Assembly (NCBI GenBank): GCA_035299025.1
Contig: DATGXK010000007.1
Coordinates: forward strand, 806,001-870,000
Direction of reading: 5' to 3'
Length of the DNA: 64,000 nucleotides
Source: Leadbetterella sp035299025
GTDB lineage: Bacteria; Bacteroidota; Bacteroidia; Cytophagales; Spirosomataceae
Made by a program: the position numbers and the translations under genes. Under the pieces are notes generated by a model. The model saw only the letters and a list, made by a program, of their open reading frames with translations, had not been told where the DNA came from and searched no databases. Shown here piece by piece: positions 8,189-16,329 of the stretch; position 1 is the first letter of the stretch; every line of letters begins with the position of its first letter.

Positions 8189-8581
8189 ATGGAATATCTA
8201 TTTGTCTATGGCACTTTGATGCAAAAGTATCCCAAAAACCCACTTATCGAAACCCTGAGAAAAAAGACAATATATATAGGTGAGGCTTTCACCTACGGAA
8301 AATTATATTTGGTCGATTATTACCCCGGTCTACTACCAAATTCAGCTACTGAAAATCATAAAACTTTCGGTGAAATCGTTGAGATAATGGACCCGACTTT
8401 ATGGAAAGAGTTGGATGATTATGAAGATTGTAGAAAGTCAGATGTCTCTAACTCCTTATATATAAGGAAAATAGTCCCTAGTTTTCTTATCGAAGACTCC
8501 AGACAAATACAAACACACACCTACTTTTATAACAGAAGTGTGAATAATTTAAATTTTTTAAAAAATGGTCGATTTTATTAA
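8189..8581 (+). CDS. Gamma-glutamylcyclotransferase (AIG2-like) family protein
   Basis: A 130-residue member of the gamma-glutamylcyclotransferase fold. The N-terminal YLFVYGTLMQKYPKNP is the family signature (YGTL loop). The catalytic acid is expected in the segment LDDYEDC. Such enzymes release 5-oxoproline from gamma-glutamyl compounds, but short AIG2-like members have diverse or unknown substrates. It lies last in the ispG run, six bases after the MmcQ-like gene. The C terminus (NNLNFLKNGRFY) is a little shorter than in typical relatives. Confidence 0.85.
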   Translation: MEYLFVYGTLMQKYPKNPLIETLRKKTIYIGEAFTYGKLYLVDYYPGLLPNSATENHKTFGEIVEIMDPTLWKELDDYEDCRKSDVSNSLYIRKIVPSFLIEDSRQIQTHTYFYNRSVNNLNFLKNGRFY

Positions 8582-8620
8582 GTTAAATTAATTTGAATTT
8601 TAAAATTTTGGAAAAAGCCG

Positions 8621-8628
8621 TATTTTTG
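8621..8628 (+). promoter_or_regulatory. Putative -7 element for the OmpA lipoprotein
   Basis: TATTTTTG fits TAnnTTTG and sits 40 bases before the ATG. No consensus -33 is at the best distance. Confidence 0.4.
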
Positions 8629-8668
8629 TAAATTCAAATAGGACCTTAAACATCTAATTCTAATTTTT

Positions 8669-9580
8669 ATGAGTATTTCAAAAAAAATAGTTTATTCAGT
8701 AGCCGTAGCAGTAGCTTTCTCTTCGTGTGTTTCGAAGAAAAAATTTGCTGGTTTACAGACTGAGCTTGCCAGCACCAAAGCCGATCTAGAGAGACGTGGT
8801 GAAATGGTGAACGACTTCAAAAACAAACTTGTGACTTGTGAGCAAGACAAGCAAAGAGCCGAGGAAGCAGCCAAGGCGGCACAAGCGGCCAAAGAGGAGC
8901 AAATGCGTGATTTGAGGGCTCAAATCAGTGACTTGCAGAAGGTTAGAGATACCCAAATGCAACAAGTGGGTGGTTTGACTGTGCTCAACCAAACTGCTAG
9001 CGAAAACATCAACCGTACATTGGCCCAATTGGAGAAAAAAGATAAATATATTGGTCTTTTGCAGGCTGCCAAATCAAAAGCTGATTCGATGAACCTCGCT
9101 TTGGCCGTAAATCTAAAATCGTCTCTCAACGAAGGTTTGGATGATACGGACATTGAAGTGAAAGTTGACAAAACTGTGGTTATGGTAAATCTTTCGGACA
9201 AAATGTTGTTTACCTCTGGAAGCTACAAAATTTCTCCAAAGGCATACACTGTTTTAGAGAAAGTTGCGAAAATGTTGTTAGCTAGACCAGACCTTGAAAT
9301 GATGGTTGAAGGATACACTGACAATGTGAAAATCAGTACGGATTGTATTGATGATAACTGGGACTTGAGTGTGAAAAGAGCAACTTCGGTAGTAAGAACA
9401 CTTCAAACCAAATTTGGTGTAGATCCTAACAAGCTTATCGCAGCGGGAAGAGGAGAAAACAATGCCCTCACTTCTAACGATACGCAAGAGGGACGTTCAA
9501 TCAATAGAAGAACCAGAATCATATTGATGCCAAAATTGGATCAATTCTACGATTTGTTAAACCCTGATAATGTAAAATAA
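8669..9580 (+). CDS. OmpA family peptidoglycan-anchoring lipoprotein
   Basis: A 303-residue envelope protein. The first 20 residues are a lipoprotein signal with lipobox AFSSC, so Cys20 would be acylated. Residues ~25-150 are charged and alanine-rich with heptad character (AEEAAKAAQAAKEEQMRDL), predicting a coiled coil. The C-terminal OmpA domain contains MVEGYTDN and the peptidoglycan-binding stretch SVKRATSVVRTLQ...GRGENNAL and GRSINRRTRIIL with the conserved Asp and Arg. It probably links the outer membrane to the wall. It is monocistronic: own promoter upstream and a strong terminator downstream. Confidence 0.92.
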   Translation: MSISKKIVYSVAVAVAFSSCVSKKKFAGLQTELASTKADLERRGEMVNDFKNKLVTCEQDKQRAEEAAKAAQAAKEEQMRDLRAQISDLQKVRDTQMQQVGGLTVLNQTASENINRTLAQLEKKDKYIGLLQAAKSKADSMNLALAVNLKSSLNEGLDDTDIEVKVDKTVVMVNLSDKMLFTSGSYKISPKAYTVLEKVAKMLLARPDLEMMVEGYTDNVKISTDCIDDNWDLSVKRATSVVRTLQTKFGVDPNKLIAAGRGENNALTSNDTQEGRSINRRTRIILMPKLDQFYDLLNPDNVK

Positions 9581-9602
9581 TCAGAACAGATAAGTTTTAC
9601 AG

Positions 9603-9633
9603 AAGCCATTTACAAATTGTAAATGGCTTTTTT
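9603..9633 (+). terminator. Rho-independent terminator after the OmpA lipoprotein
   Basis: A perfect 12-base stem AAGCCATTTACA / TGTAAATGGCTT with a 3-base loop, followed by a T run. Confidence 0.85.
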
Positions 9634-9749
9634 ATTAAAAAAACTCTGGTATTTCAGCATTTACAAATAGTTTTAGAAATATTGCAAAATGGCTGGAACT
9701 AAATGAATTCAAACTAACGTTAAACTATAAAATTTAATTATTTATAAAA

Positions 9750-10073
9750 ATGGCAGAGAACGCAATAACAATCAGCGATAGCAATTTTAACGAAATTATA
9801 AATTCAGACAAACCGGTTTTGGTAGATTTTTGGGCTGAATGGTGTGGACCATGTAAAATGATTGGGCCATCTGTTGAAGAATTGGCAGGTGAGTATTTAG
9901 ATAAGGCAATTGTTGGTAAAATGGATGTTGATGCCAATAGTGTTACACCGTCGTCTTTGGGTATACGTTCTATTCCAACGTTGATGATTTTCAAAAAAGG
10001 CGAAATGGTTGATAAGATTGTCGGTGCGGTGCCGAAACACGTTTTGGCACAAAAGCTTGAAGCAGCTCTTTAA
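9750..10073 (+). CDS. trxA: Thioredoxin
   Basis: A 107-residue cytoplasmic thioredoxin that reduces protein disulfides. The active site WCGPC is at 31-35, preceded by VDFWAE. The cis-proline is in SIPTLMIF, and the length is standard. It has no signal peptide, so it is the cytoplasmic type, unlike the exported thioredoxin-like protein at 42 kb. It is a single-gene unit ending at a strong bidirectional terminator. Confidence 0.95.
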   Translation: MAENAITISDSNFNEIINSDKPVLVDFWAEWCGPCKMIGPSVEELAGEYLDKAIVGKMDVDANSVTPSSLGIRSIPTLMIFKKGEMVDKIVGAVPKHVLAQKLEAAL

Positions 10074-10094
10074 TATTTCCAGATAATATATTTG

Positions 10095-10129
10095 AAAAGG
10101 CCTCAGGACTTAATCCTGAGGCCTTTTTT
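10095..10129. terminator. Bidirectional terminator between trxA and the aminotransferase operon
   Basis: A 14-base perfect stem (AAAAGGCCTCAGGA at 10095-10108, complement at 10114-10127) with a 5-base loop. T runs follow on both strands, so it serves trxA on plus and the six-gene operon on minus. Confidence 0.88.
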
Positions 10130-11312
10130 ATAAGACAATTTCGGCCAACAAATCTATTTCGGAGTCTGAAATATTTAGAGGTGGAGAAATCCGCATGGCG
10201 TCGTCGCAATATAGAAACCAATCTGTAATTAAACCCTTTTCAATGAATCCATCAATTGTTTTTTTCAGAATTTCGAAATCTTCAAATTGTGCTGCCAGCA
10301 TCATCCCTTTGCCTCGAACAGATTTCACTAAGGGGTGTTTCTCAAATATGTGACGAATTCTATTGGCTTTTAACTGTAATTCTGAGAAATTCACTTCATT
10401 CAGAATCACCTGAAGTGTGGCTAAAGAAGCGGCACAACTCACCGGGTGGCCGCCAAAAGTGGTAATATGGCCAAGAATAGGATTATTTTTTAATACGCCC
10501 ATGATGTGCTGAGGAGCCATAAAAGCCCCGATGGGCATCCCACCCCCCATACCTTTGGCTGATAAAAGAATATCCGGAGCATAACCAAAATGTTCTAAGG
10601 CCCAAAATTTTCCAGTTCTACCAAAGCCAGTTTGGATTTCATCAAAAATCAACAAGCAACCTACTTTTTTGCACTGTTCAGCAAGCTTATTCATGAATTC
10701 TACCTCAGTATCAACTATACCGCTCTCGGCACCAATGGGTTCTATAATGACACAAGCTGTTCTTTCTGTAATGATTTCTAATGTGGCGAGATTGTTCCTT
10801 TCAATCTTTTTTATGGAGGGCAAAAGCGGCCTAAAACCGCGTTTAAAATGCTCTTCGCCCAAAGAAAGTGCTCCCTGAGAAGAACCGTGATAGGAATTTC
10901 TTACCGCAACTACCTCTGTTTTTCCTGTATATCTTTTTGCCAATTTCATGGCACCTTCTACCGCCTCTGTGCCGGAATTGGTAAAATATACGTTGTCTAT
11001 TTTGGAGCCTGAGATAGTCTCAAAGTTGCTCAAAGTCGCCATCAAAGCCTGAGCCAGCTGCACCTGCGGGCTCTGGATATATTCGCCATAAACCATCTGA
11101 TGTAAATACTTATCCGCCTGATTTTTAATAGCGTGCACTACTTTAGGGTGCCTGTGACCCACGTTGCTCACAGAAATGCCAGAAATAAGGTCAAGATAAG
11201 GCTTGTGATTTTTGTCGAAAAGAAAACTTCCTTCGGCATAAGTAAATTCTAAGGCAAGCGGAAAGTCCGAAGTCTGAGCAAGGTTATTTAAAAATAGCTG
11301 TCTATTGTCCAC
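10128..11312 (-). CDS. Class III PLP-dependent aminotransferase
   Basis: A 394-residue pyridoxal-phosphate aminotransferase of the acetylornithine/ornithine/4-aminobutyrate type. Visible landmarks: SGISVSNVGHRHPKV near the start, YFTNSGTEAVEGAMKLAK, the cofactor Asp in LLIFDEIQTGFGRTG, and the Schiff-base lysine in LLSAKGMGGGMPIGAF. It moves an amino group between a terminal amine and 2-oxoglutarate or pyruvate. It is the last gene of the six-gene ligase operon, six bases after the preceding gene. No arginine genes are nearby, so it may supply or use an amine for the product of this operon. Confidence 0.9.
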   Translation of the reverse strand: MDNRQLFLNNLAQTSDFPLALEFTYAEGSFLFDKNHKPYLDLISGISVSNVGHRHPKVVHAIKNQADKYLHQMVYGEYIQSPQVQLAQALMATLSNFETISGSKIDNVYFTNSGTEAVEGAMKLAKRYTGKTEVVAVRNSYHGSSQGALSLGEEHFKRGFRPLLPSIKKIERNNLATLEIITERTACVIIEPIGAESGIVDTEVEFMNKLAEQCKKVGCLLIFDEIQTGFGRTGKFWALEHFGYAPDILLSAKGMGGGMPIGAFMAPQHIMGVLKNNPILGHITTFGGHPVSCAASLATLQVILNEVNFSELQLKANRIRHIFEKHPLVKSVRGKGMMLAAQFEDFEILKKTIDGFIEKGLITDWFLYCDDAMRISPPLNISDSEIDLLAEIVL

Positions 11313-11318
11313 TGATTG

Positions 11319-12518
11319 TTAATTTGTTTCGAAAAAAGCACTGCTGCCACCAACCCAGTCGAAGTTTTTGTTGTAATCTACACCAATCATTTTGCCTCGA
11401 CTCAGTCTGGCTAGATTTGTTACAAGTTTAGGGCTGCTCGCATTTTCGGGCCAAATATAGAGCATTCTGATCTCGCACTTTATTCCGTCGTTATTGAGGT
11501 CTTTTATACAAGGCTCGTAAGTTATTTTTCTTTGTAAAAGATAATTTTCGGGGTCTTTTATATTTTCTATGTCTTCCTTTTTTACATCAATTTTCACCCC
11601 AGCACCAGCAAAAGAAAACAACGGCTTTAGTACATAGTTTTCTAAATCTTCTGGAGTTGATTTTATTTCAGAAAGATAATTGGATTCAGGAATATATTTA
11701 GACTTAAATAAAGGCATGCTAAATTTAGAAACCCTGTAAAACCAATTTGGATGAGATATCCAATGTGCGGAATGGGTAGATTTAAGATCTACTTCGAGCT
11801 TCAAGTCTGTAAAGTTTCTGTCAAGGTCATCAAATATGAGTCTATTATAGATTCTTTCGACTGTTATTTTTTTTCCGTCACTTTCATAATATAAATCATC
11901 ACCAGACTTTCGAAGTTTAGTAATACAAACCGGCTCAATGCCCCAAAACTTCTTGGTAAGGGCAAAATCTAATCTAGTTTTTTGTTTTTCTGGAAAAATT
12001 TCAAGTAGAATCGTATTTTTTGGATGGCTGCCATTCAGCAAAAATTGTTGCATTTCCTGCATATAACTCATGGTGTTGAGCCTATTGAAAAATTCACTGA
12101 AACCTTTTTGAACATTGAAGTGCTTTTTGTATTTGCTGGATAAATAGCTTTGATAGGCAAAAAGAGAAGGAAAGCCCTGAAGTTCAATCAATTGAGGTTC
12201 AAAATCACCTTCCGAGTTTTTAGTTACCGCAAAGTCTATGGCCAAAAAATCCGGTCTTCTATTTTCGCTGGGCACATAATGTTGTTCTGGAATAGCCCTT
12301 TGGGTACGCTCGATAAAACTATCTTTCTTTATTTCGTCAATTATAGAATTGCAAGCACTTAGTATCTTTATTTTCAGTTCCTTATCCACAAAAATGGGGG
12401 ACTCGGCTACTCGAAAATCTAGAGTGTTCGGAAATTCGGAATGAATTTCTTCTAACATCTTTTGATATTTTTCAATGCTAAAGGACTCGTTGAAGTATTG
12501 TCTTGGCTCGGATACCAT
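11319..12518 (-). CDS. Unrecognised 399-residue protein, possible ATP-grasp-type ligase
   Basis: I do not recognise the family with certainty. The C-terminal third resembles the ATP-binding half of ATP-grasp enzymes: a lysine in NYVLKPLFSFAGAGV (the usual phosphate-contacting K and glycine loop), a hinge-like strand YLLQRKI, then CEIRMLYIW and LARLSRGKMIGVDYN, where acidic and Asn residues could bind magnesium. The N-terminal half has LIELQGFPSLFAYQ. It has no signal peptide or membrane span. Position between a glutamine amidotransferase and an aminotransferase, with 6-base gaps on both sides, supports a catalytic role in the same pathway. The ATP-grasp reading is inference. Confidence 0.55.
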   Translation of the reverse strand: MVSEPRQYFNESFSIEKYQKMLEEIHSEFPNTLDFRVAESPIFVDKELKIKILSACNSIIDEIKKDSFIERTQRAIPEQHYVPSENRRPDFLAIDFAVTKNSEGDFEPQLIELQGFPSLFAYQSYLSSKYKKHFNVQKGFSEFFNRLNTMSYMQEMQQFLLNGSHPKNTILLEIFPEKQKTRLDFALTKKFWGIEPVCITKLRKSGDDLYYESDGKKITVERIYNRLIFDDLDRNFTDLKLEVDLKSTHSAHWISHPNWFYRVSKFSMPLFKSKYIPESNYLSEIKSTPEDLENYVLKPLFSFAGAGVKIDVKKEDIENIKDPENYLLQRKITYEPCIKDLNNDGIKCEIRMLYIWPENASSPKLVTNLARLSRGKMIGVDYNKNFDWVGGSSAFFETN

Positions 12519-12524
12519 AGTATT

Positions 12525-13355
12525 TCAATTTAAAATAATTTCGAATTTTTGTTGAAAAGCATGTTCCAAGAAATTTGGCAAAACCACAGATTCCGTTAGC
12601 ATTATTTTATCAGGATCCTCCAGGTGTTCAATCATGCTATGATACTTTTTTTCTCCGAAGTTGGTAATAACAGCCTGTTTTTTCTCCTCAGTTTTAAAAT
12701 ATCTGTGCATACCTTCGGCGTCAGCCTCTGGGTGAAACTGTGTTCCGACTATCTCTGGCGTAAATCTAATGGCCATTATAGCTCTTTCTAGTGGCACATG
12801 AGGTCTGTATTTTTCTAGACAAAGTATTCTGGCACCAATCTCTTTGAATCTCATTTTATTGGGTTCTATAGCCTGATAATCACGAGAATCTACTGCCCAA
12901 AATGGCTCCTCAAGCCCAAAAAAAATGCTTTCGTGCATGGCGGGCTCCAACTTGTGTATGGGCATTACACCGAAAGAGGTAGATTTTCTCTTGGTAACAG
13001 TACCAAGCTGAAAATACTGATAAAGTAGCTGAAAAGAGTGGCAAATAGCAAAAAGTTGCTTTTTTACTTCTGAAGTCTTGTTATGTTGCATCAGTGCATC
13101 CACCAATTCAAAATAGTTATTTTCCCATTCGGTGCCCTCTAATAGTGGGCTACCTGGCCCTCCAGTAGAAATATAGACGTCAAATTGCTCAATAGAAGGC
13201 AATTTTTCGCTTTTTCTAACATTAAAAATAGTAAAATTGGTTTCTACTATACCTTTAGATTTGAGGAAATCGACCACCAATGTCTTTATGCAACGCATTC
13301 CTTCATTGGGTGCGTCGTCATACATATCTAGTATGGCAATTTTAAAATTTGGCAT
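12525..13355 (-). CDS. Class I glutamine amidotransferase
   Basis: A 276-residue GATase1-fold protein that would release ammonia from glutamine for a partner synthetase. The triad is intact: nucleophile C105 in FAICHSFQ, with H208 and E210 in GTQFHPEAD. The oxyanion strand YISTGGPGSP is also present. It lacks a fused synthetase domain. I placed the start at MPNFKIAILDMYDD, the first strand of the fold; an in-frame ATG eight codons earlier is possible and would shorten the gap to the upstream gene from 41 to 17 bases. The neighbouring ligases are natural ammonia or amine acceptors. Confidence 0.85.
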   Translation of the reverse strand: MPNFKIAILDMYDDAPNEGMRCIKTLVVDFLKSKGIVETNFTIFNVRKSEKLPSIEQFDVYISTGGPGSPLLEGTEWENNYFELVDALMQHNKTSEVKKQLFAICHSFQLLYQYFQLGTVTKRKSTSFGVMPIHKLEPAMHESIFFGLEEPFWAVDSRDYQAIEPNKMRFKEIGARILCLEKYRPHVPLERAIMAIRFTPEIVGTQFHPEADAEGMHRYFKTEEKKQAVITNFGEKKYHSMIEHLEDPDKIMLTESVVLPNFLEHAFQQKFEIILN

Positions 13356-13396
13356 TCTTTGGTTTGATGATGACCGCAAATTTCGTCAAATTCTGT

Positions 13397-14494
13397 CTAA
13401 AGTCCGAATTTTGTTTCATTTACTATGTAATCTACAACAGCATTCAGATCGTTTGTAGCCTCAAAAACTCGTAATTGGCGGTCGGCACCGGTTCCATTTT
13501 TAAGTATTTCATGTACATAGTTGACCTCGTGCGTTGAGCCCAGTTCCTCAGCAGCATCTTTTATGAAATCCAATAGTTCGTCTACCAACTCATGATAAGC
13601 AACTTCAGACTCTTTGCCAAAGTCAATCAGCTTAGAACCAATGCCATATCGTCCAGCACGCCATTTATTTTCGTTTATTAAATGCTTGGGGTAGGTACGA
13701 AAGCTTAAATTCTGCTGACGAAGTTTGTATAACTTTGCTATCAGAGCCTGCATAATGGCGGCTAAACAAATGGTTTCGTCTACCCGCATAGGTACGTCGC
13801 AAATCCTGAATTCTATGGTAGGGAAGAACGGATGAAGCCTTAAATCCCACCATATTTTTTTGCCATTGTCTATACAGCCCGTTTTGATGAGCAAATTGAG
13901 ATAAGAATCATATTCTGCGGCAGATTTGAAGTGTTCAGGAATACCCGTTCTAGGAAATTTATCAAAAACCTTTGCTCTATAGGAGTGAAATCCCGTATTT
14001 CGACCACACCAGAAGGGCGAGTTGACAGATAATGCAAAAATGTGAGGCAAAAAATACTTGGCCTGATTCATGATATTTATGGCGTCGTCGCGGTCTTCAA
14101 TCCCCACATGCACATGAAGTCCAAAAATTAGGTTTCCACGAGCTACATCTCGCATTTCGTCTATCAACTTATTGTAGCGATCGTCTTCTGTGATTAGCTG
14201 GTGTTGCCAGTCGGAAAATGGATGCGTGCCGGCCGCTGCGATATACAGGTTTTGTTTTTTGGCCAAGTCGAGCAGCATTTTTCTCAGATAAGTGACCTCT
14301 TCTCTGGCCTCTTTGATATTCTCGCAAATATTAGTGCCTACTTCTACAACTGCCTGATGCATTTCTTGCTTTATTCGCTCCTGTAAAATGGTTTTTCCGC
14401 CCTCTACAATTTTGGACATGTGCGACTTTAGCTCTCTGGTCTCAGGATCTATGGTCTGAAATTCTTCCTCAATTCCTAACGTAAATAATCCCAT
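13397..14494 (-). CDS. GCS2/YbdK-type carboxylate-amine ligase
   Basis: A 365-residue ligase of the glutamate-cysteine ligase type 2 (YbdK) family. The N-terminal LGIEEEFQTIDPETREL is the family signature, with Glu residues that bind magnesium-ATP. LIFGLHVHVGIEDRDDAI and EFRICDVPMRVDE supply further conserved active-site residues. Members form an amide between a carboxylate, often glutamate, and an amine. YbdK itself has weak glutamate-cysteine ligase activity, so the true substrates here are unknown. Its ATG overlaps the stop of the ATP-grasp gene by one base (TAATG), predicting coupled translation. Confidence 0.9.
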   Translation of the reverse strand: MGLFTLGIEEEFQTIDPETRELKSHMSKIVEGGKTILQERIKQEMHQAVVEVGTNICENIKEAREEVTYLRKMLLDLAKKQNLYIAAAGTHPFSDWQHQLITEDDRYNKLIDEMRDVARGNLIFGLHVHVGIEDRDDAINIMNQAKYFLPHIFALSVNSPFWCGRNTGFHSYRAKVFDKFPRTGIPEHFKSAAEYDSYLNLLIKTGCIDNGKKIWWDLRLHPFFPTIEFRICDVPMRVDETICLAAIMQALIAKLYKLRQQNLSFRTYPKHLINENKWRAGRYGIGSKLIDFGKESEVAYHELVDELLDFIKDAAEELGSTHEVNYVHEILKNGTGADRQLRVFEATNDLNAVVDYIVNETKFGL

Positions 14495-15504
14495 TACTTC
14501 TTAGTTTTTTTTACGGTTTCTGTTTTTTTCGGAGTTGAAGTGGCTACAGGTTCACCCGAAGCATCACTTATAAAAGTTCCCCAGGTGCAATTATTTTGTC
14601 CATTGACTTGGCTTTTGGCCTTCTCTATGGCAAATTTGGCAGCATTTTCCACCACCCATTCGAAGTTTTCCTGTCCAACAGAATTCACATCTGCGTCTGG
14701 AGCTGGATTACAGAAGTCTATGGCGTAAGGAATTCCATCTCTAATGGCAAACTCTACCGTGTTGAAGTCATATCCTAAAGCGTGATTAAGTTTAAGAACG
14801 TAGTCCGTAATGGTTGTCATGAGTTTTTTATGAGCCTCACCCTGTGTTTTTGGTTGAGTAGCATACCTTAAATGATGCGGATTTCTAGGTTCATAAGGCA
14901 TTATGTGTACGTATTTTCCTCCAATACAATAACACCTATAATAATCAGTAAATATTATCTCTTCTTGCAACATCATCACCAGTTGGCCAGTTTCACCATG
15001 TTTATGCCATAGGTCGTCTGGATTATCTACCCTATATACACTTTTCCAACCACCACCTGAATGTGGTTTCATGTAGGCTGGAAATTTTATTTTTTCAAAC
15101 ATATATTGCCAGTCTAATGGCATTTTAAGATTTCTGAATGATTGGTCGCTGGTGTCTTCTGGTCGTTCTTTAGAAGGCAAAAGCATAGTGTTCGGTACCG
15201 GAACGCCAAGCTTTACGGCCAAACAGTTGTTGAAATACTTCTCATCGGCACTCCACCAAAAAGGGTTGTTGATAACTGCGGTGCCACAAAGGGCGGCATT
15301 TTTCAGATATGCTCTGTAAAACGGCACATCCTGACTAATTCGATCTATGATAACGGCGTATTCGGAAGCAACACCCTGCTCTGCTTTGTCTATTAATACT
15401 GGCTCGGCCACCACATCTCTACCGCCAGTTTTTTGATTTACCCTATCTATAAAAGCCCATGGAAAAGTGTTTTCCATTCCAAAGAGTATTCCTATTTTTT
15501 TCAT
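14494..15504 (-). CDS. ATP-grasp domain ligase (RimK/glutathione synthetase-like)
   Basis: A 336-residue protein with the ATP-grasp layout. An N-terminal pre-ATP domain begins MKKIGILFGMENTFPWAF. The middle has FPAYMKPHSGGGWKSVYRV, with lysine and a glycine-rich loop, and the hinge LVMMLQEEI. The C-terminal part has TVEFAIRDGIPYAIDFCNPAPD, with the magnesium-binding Glu and Asp/Asn residues. It would ligate a carboxylate to an amine or thiol through an acylphosphate. The last ~14 residues are a Lys/Thr-rich tail (TPKKTETVKKTKK), unusual for the fold. It lies between the esterase and GCS2 genes with a 7-base gap and a 1-base overlap. Confidence 0.85.
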   Translation of the reverse strand: MKKIGILFGMENTFPWAFIDRVNQKTGGRDVVAEPVLIDKAEQGVASEYAVIIDRISQDVPFYRAYLKNAALCGTAVINNPFWWSADEKYFNNCLAVKLGVPVPNTMLLPSKERPEDTSDQSFRNLKMPLDWQYMFEKIKFPAYMKPHSGGGWKSVYRVDNPDDLWHKHGETGQLVMMLQEEIIFTDYYRCYCIGGKYVHIMPYEPRNPHHLRYATQPKTQGEAHKKLMTTITDYVLKLNHALGYDFNTVEFAIRDGIPYAIDFCNPAPDADVNSVGQENFEWVVENAAKFAIEKAKSQVNGQNNCTWGTFISDASGEPVATSTPKKTETVKKTKK

Positions 15505-15511
15505 AGTTTTA

Positions 15512-16225
15512 TTAATGATTAATTATTGCTGATAAATATTCCGGAAATGCCATGTTCCAAAGCGGCCAATCGTGGCTTGCCCACTTTTTTTCGTCGTACC
15601 AATGATTGATATTTTTACTACTCAGTATTTGTGAAAACCTGAAGGTCTCATTGCGGCAAATATCCCAGTCAGACGTTCCCAATACTACTTTGAGGTGTTC
15701 AAAAGTCCAGGATTCGGCATTGGGTACGAAATCTACCGGATTGTTGAAATATACGTTGTTGTCTGAGTAGCCTTCCATAAAAGTGCGAATGTCGTAAGAA
15801 CCGCTCATGCCTATTACAAAACTTGCCAAATCAGGCTTTTTGAATGCGAAGTTTACGGCATGATACGCCCCAAAACTACAACCAGCTAGCCCTATCCTGT
15901 GCACACTATTTTCCTTCTGAATTTCGGGTATCAACTCATAAGACAAAAAACGGGTGTAGAGTTCATAATTGTAAGCTCTGTCATGTGGTGAAATATTTTT
16001 GCCATAAAAAGTCTCAAAATCTATGCTTCCTACATTGTAGGTTTTTATTTTGCCTTCATTTATAAAATTACTCACACTGTTGAGCAGACCCATGTCGCGG
16101 TTTTGATGAGCGTTTCCCATAGAAGTAGGAAACATTAGGATAGGGTAGCCCCAATGCCCGGTAACATATAGGTCAATCGACCTCCCCAGTATGTGAGAAT
16201 AGAAATTTATATGTCTTTCTTGCAT
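15512..16225 (-). CDS. Alpha/beta-hydrolase esterase (esterase D-like)
   Basis: A 237-residue alpha/beta hydrolase of the putative-esterase family. The nucleophile elbow is GCSFGAYH, with the serine in the centre. The catalytic His is probably in KKWASHDWPLWN. The N-terminal strands ILGRSIDLYVTGHWGYPILMF match the family. It has no signal peptide, so the enzyme is cytoplasmic. It leads the six-gene operon. A second, distantly similar esterase is transcribed divergently from ~100 bases away. Both may process or transfer the amide product made by the ligases; that is inference from context. Confidence 0.85.
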   Translation of the reverse strand: MQERHINFYSHILGRSIDLYVTGHWGYPILMFPTSMGNAHQNRDMGLLNSVSNFINEGKIKTYNVGSIDFETFYGKNISPHDRAYNYELYTRFLSYELIPEIQKENSVHRIGLAGCSFGAYHAVNFAFKKPDLASFVIGMSGSYDIRTFMEGYSDNNVYFNNPVDFVPNAESWTFEHLKVVLGTSDWDICRNETFRFSQILSSKNINHWYDEKKWASHDWPLWNMAFPEYLSAIINH

Positions 16226-16232
16226 TGTTTGT

Positions 16233-16240
16233 TAAATTTG
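16233..16240 (+). promoter_or_regulatory. Putative -7 element for the divergent esterase
   Basis: TAAATTTG fits TAnnTTTG on the plus strand. It lies ~90 bases before the esterase start, inside the 104-base gap shared with the ligase operon. Confidence 0.35.
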
Positions 16241-16329
16241 CATTTTAGTTTGTGAAATCAAAATCACAATTATTTTCTATTTATCAAAACAAACATCAGT
16301 TTTTTTTAGAAAACCAATAAGACAATTCC

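Noticed and set aside
8692..9201. Long antisense frames across the OmpA lipoprotein gene
   Set aside because: They are shadows of the real gene, with no domains and low-complexity composition.
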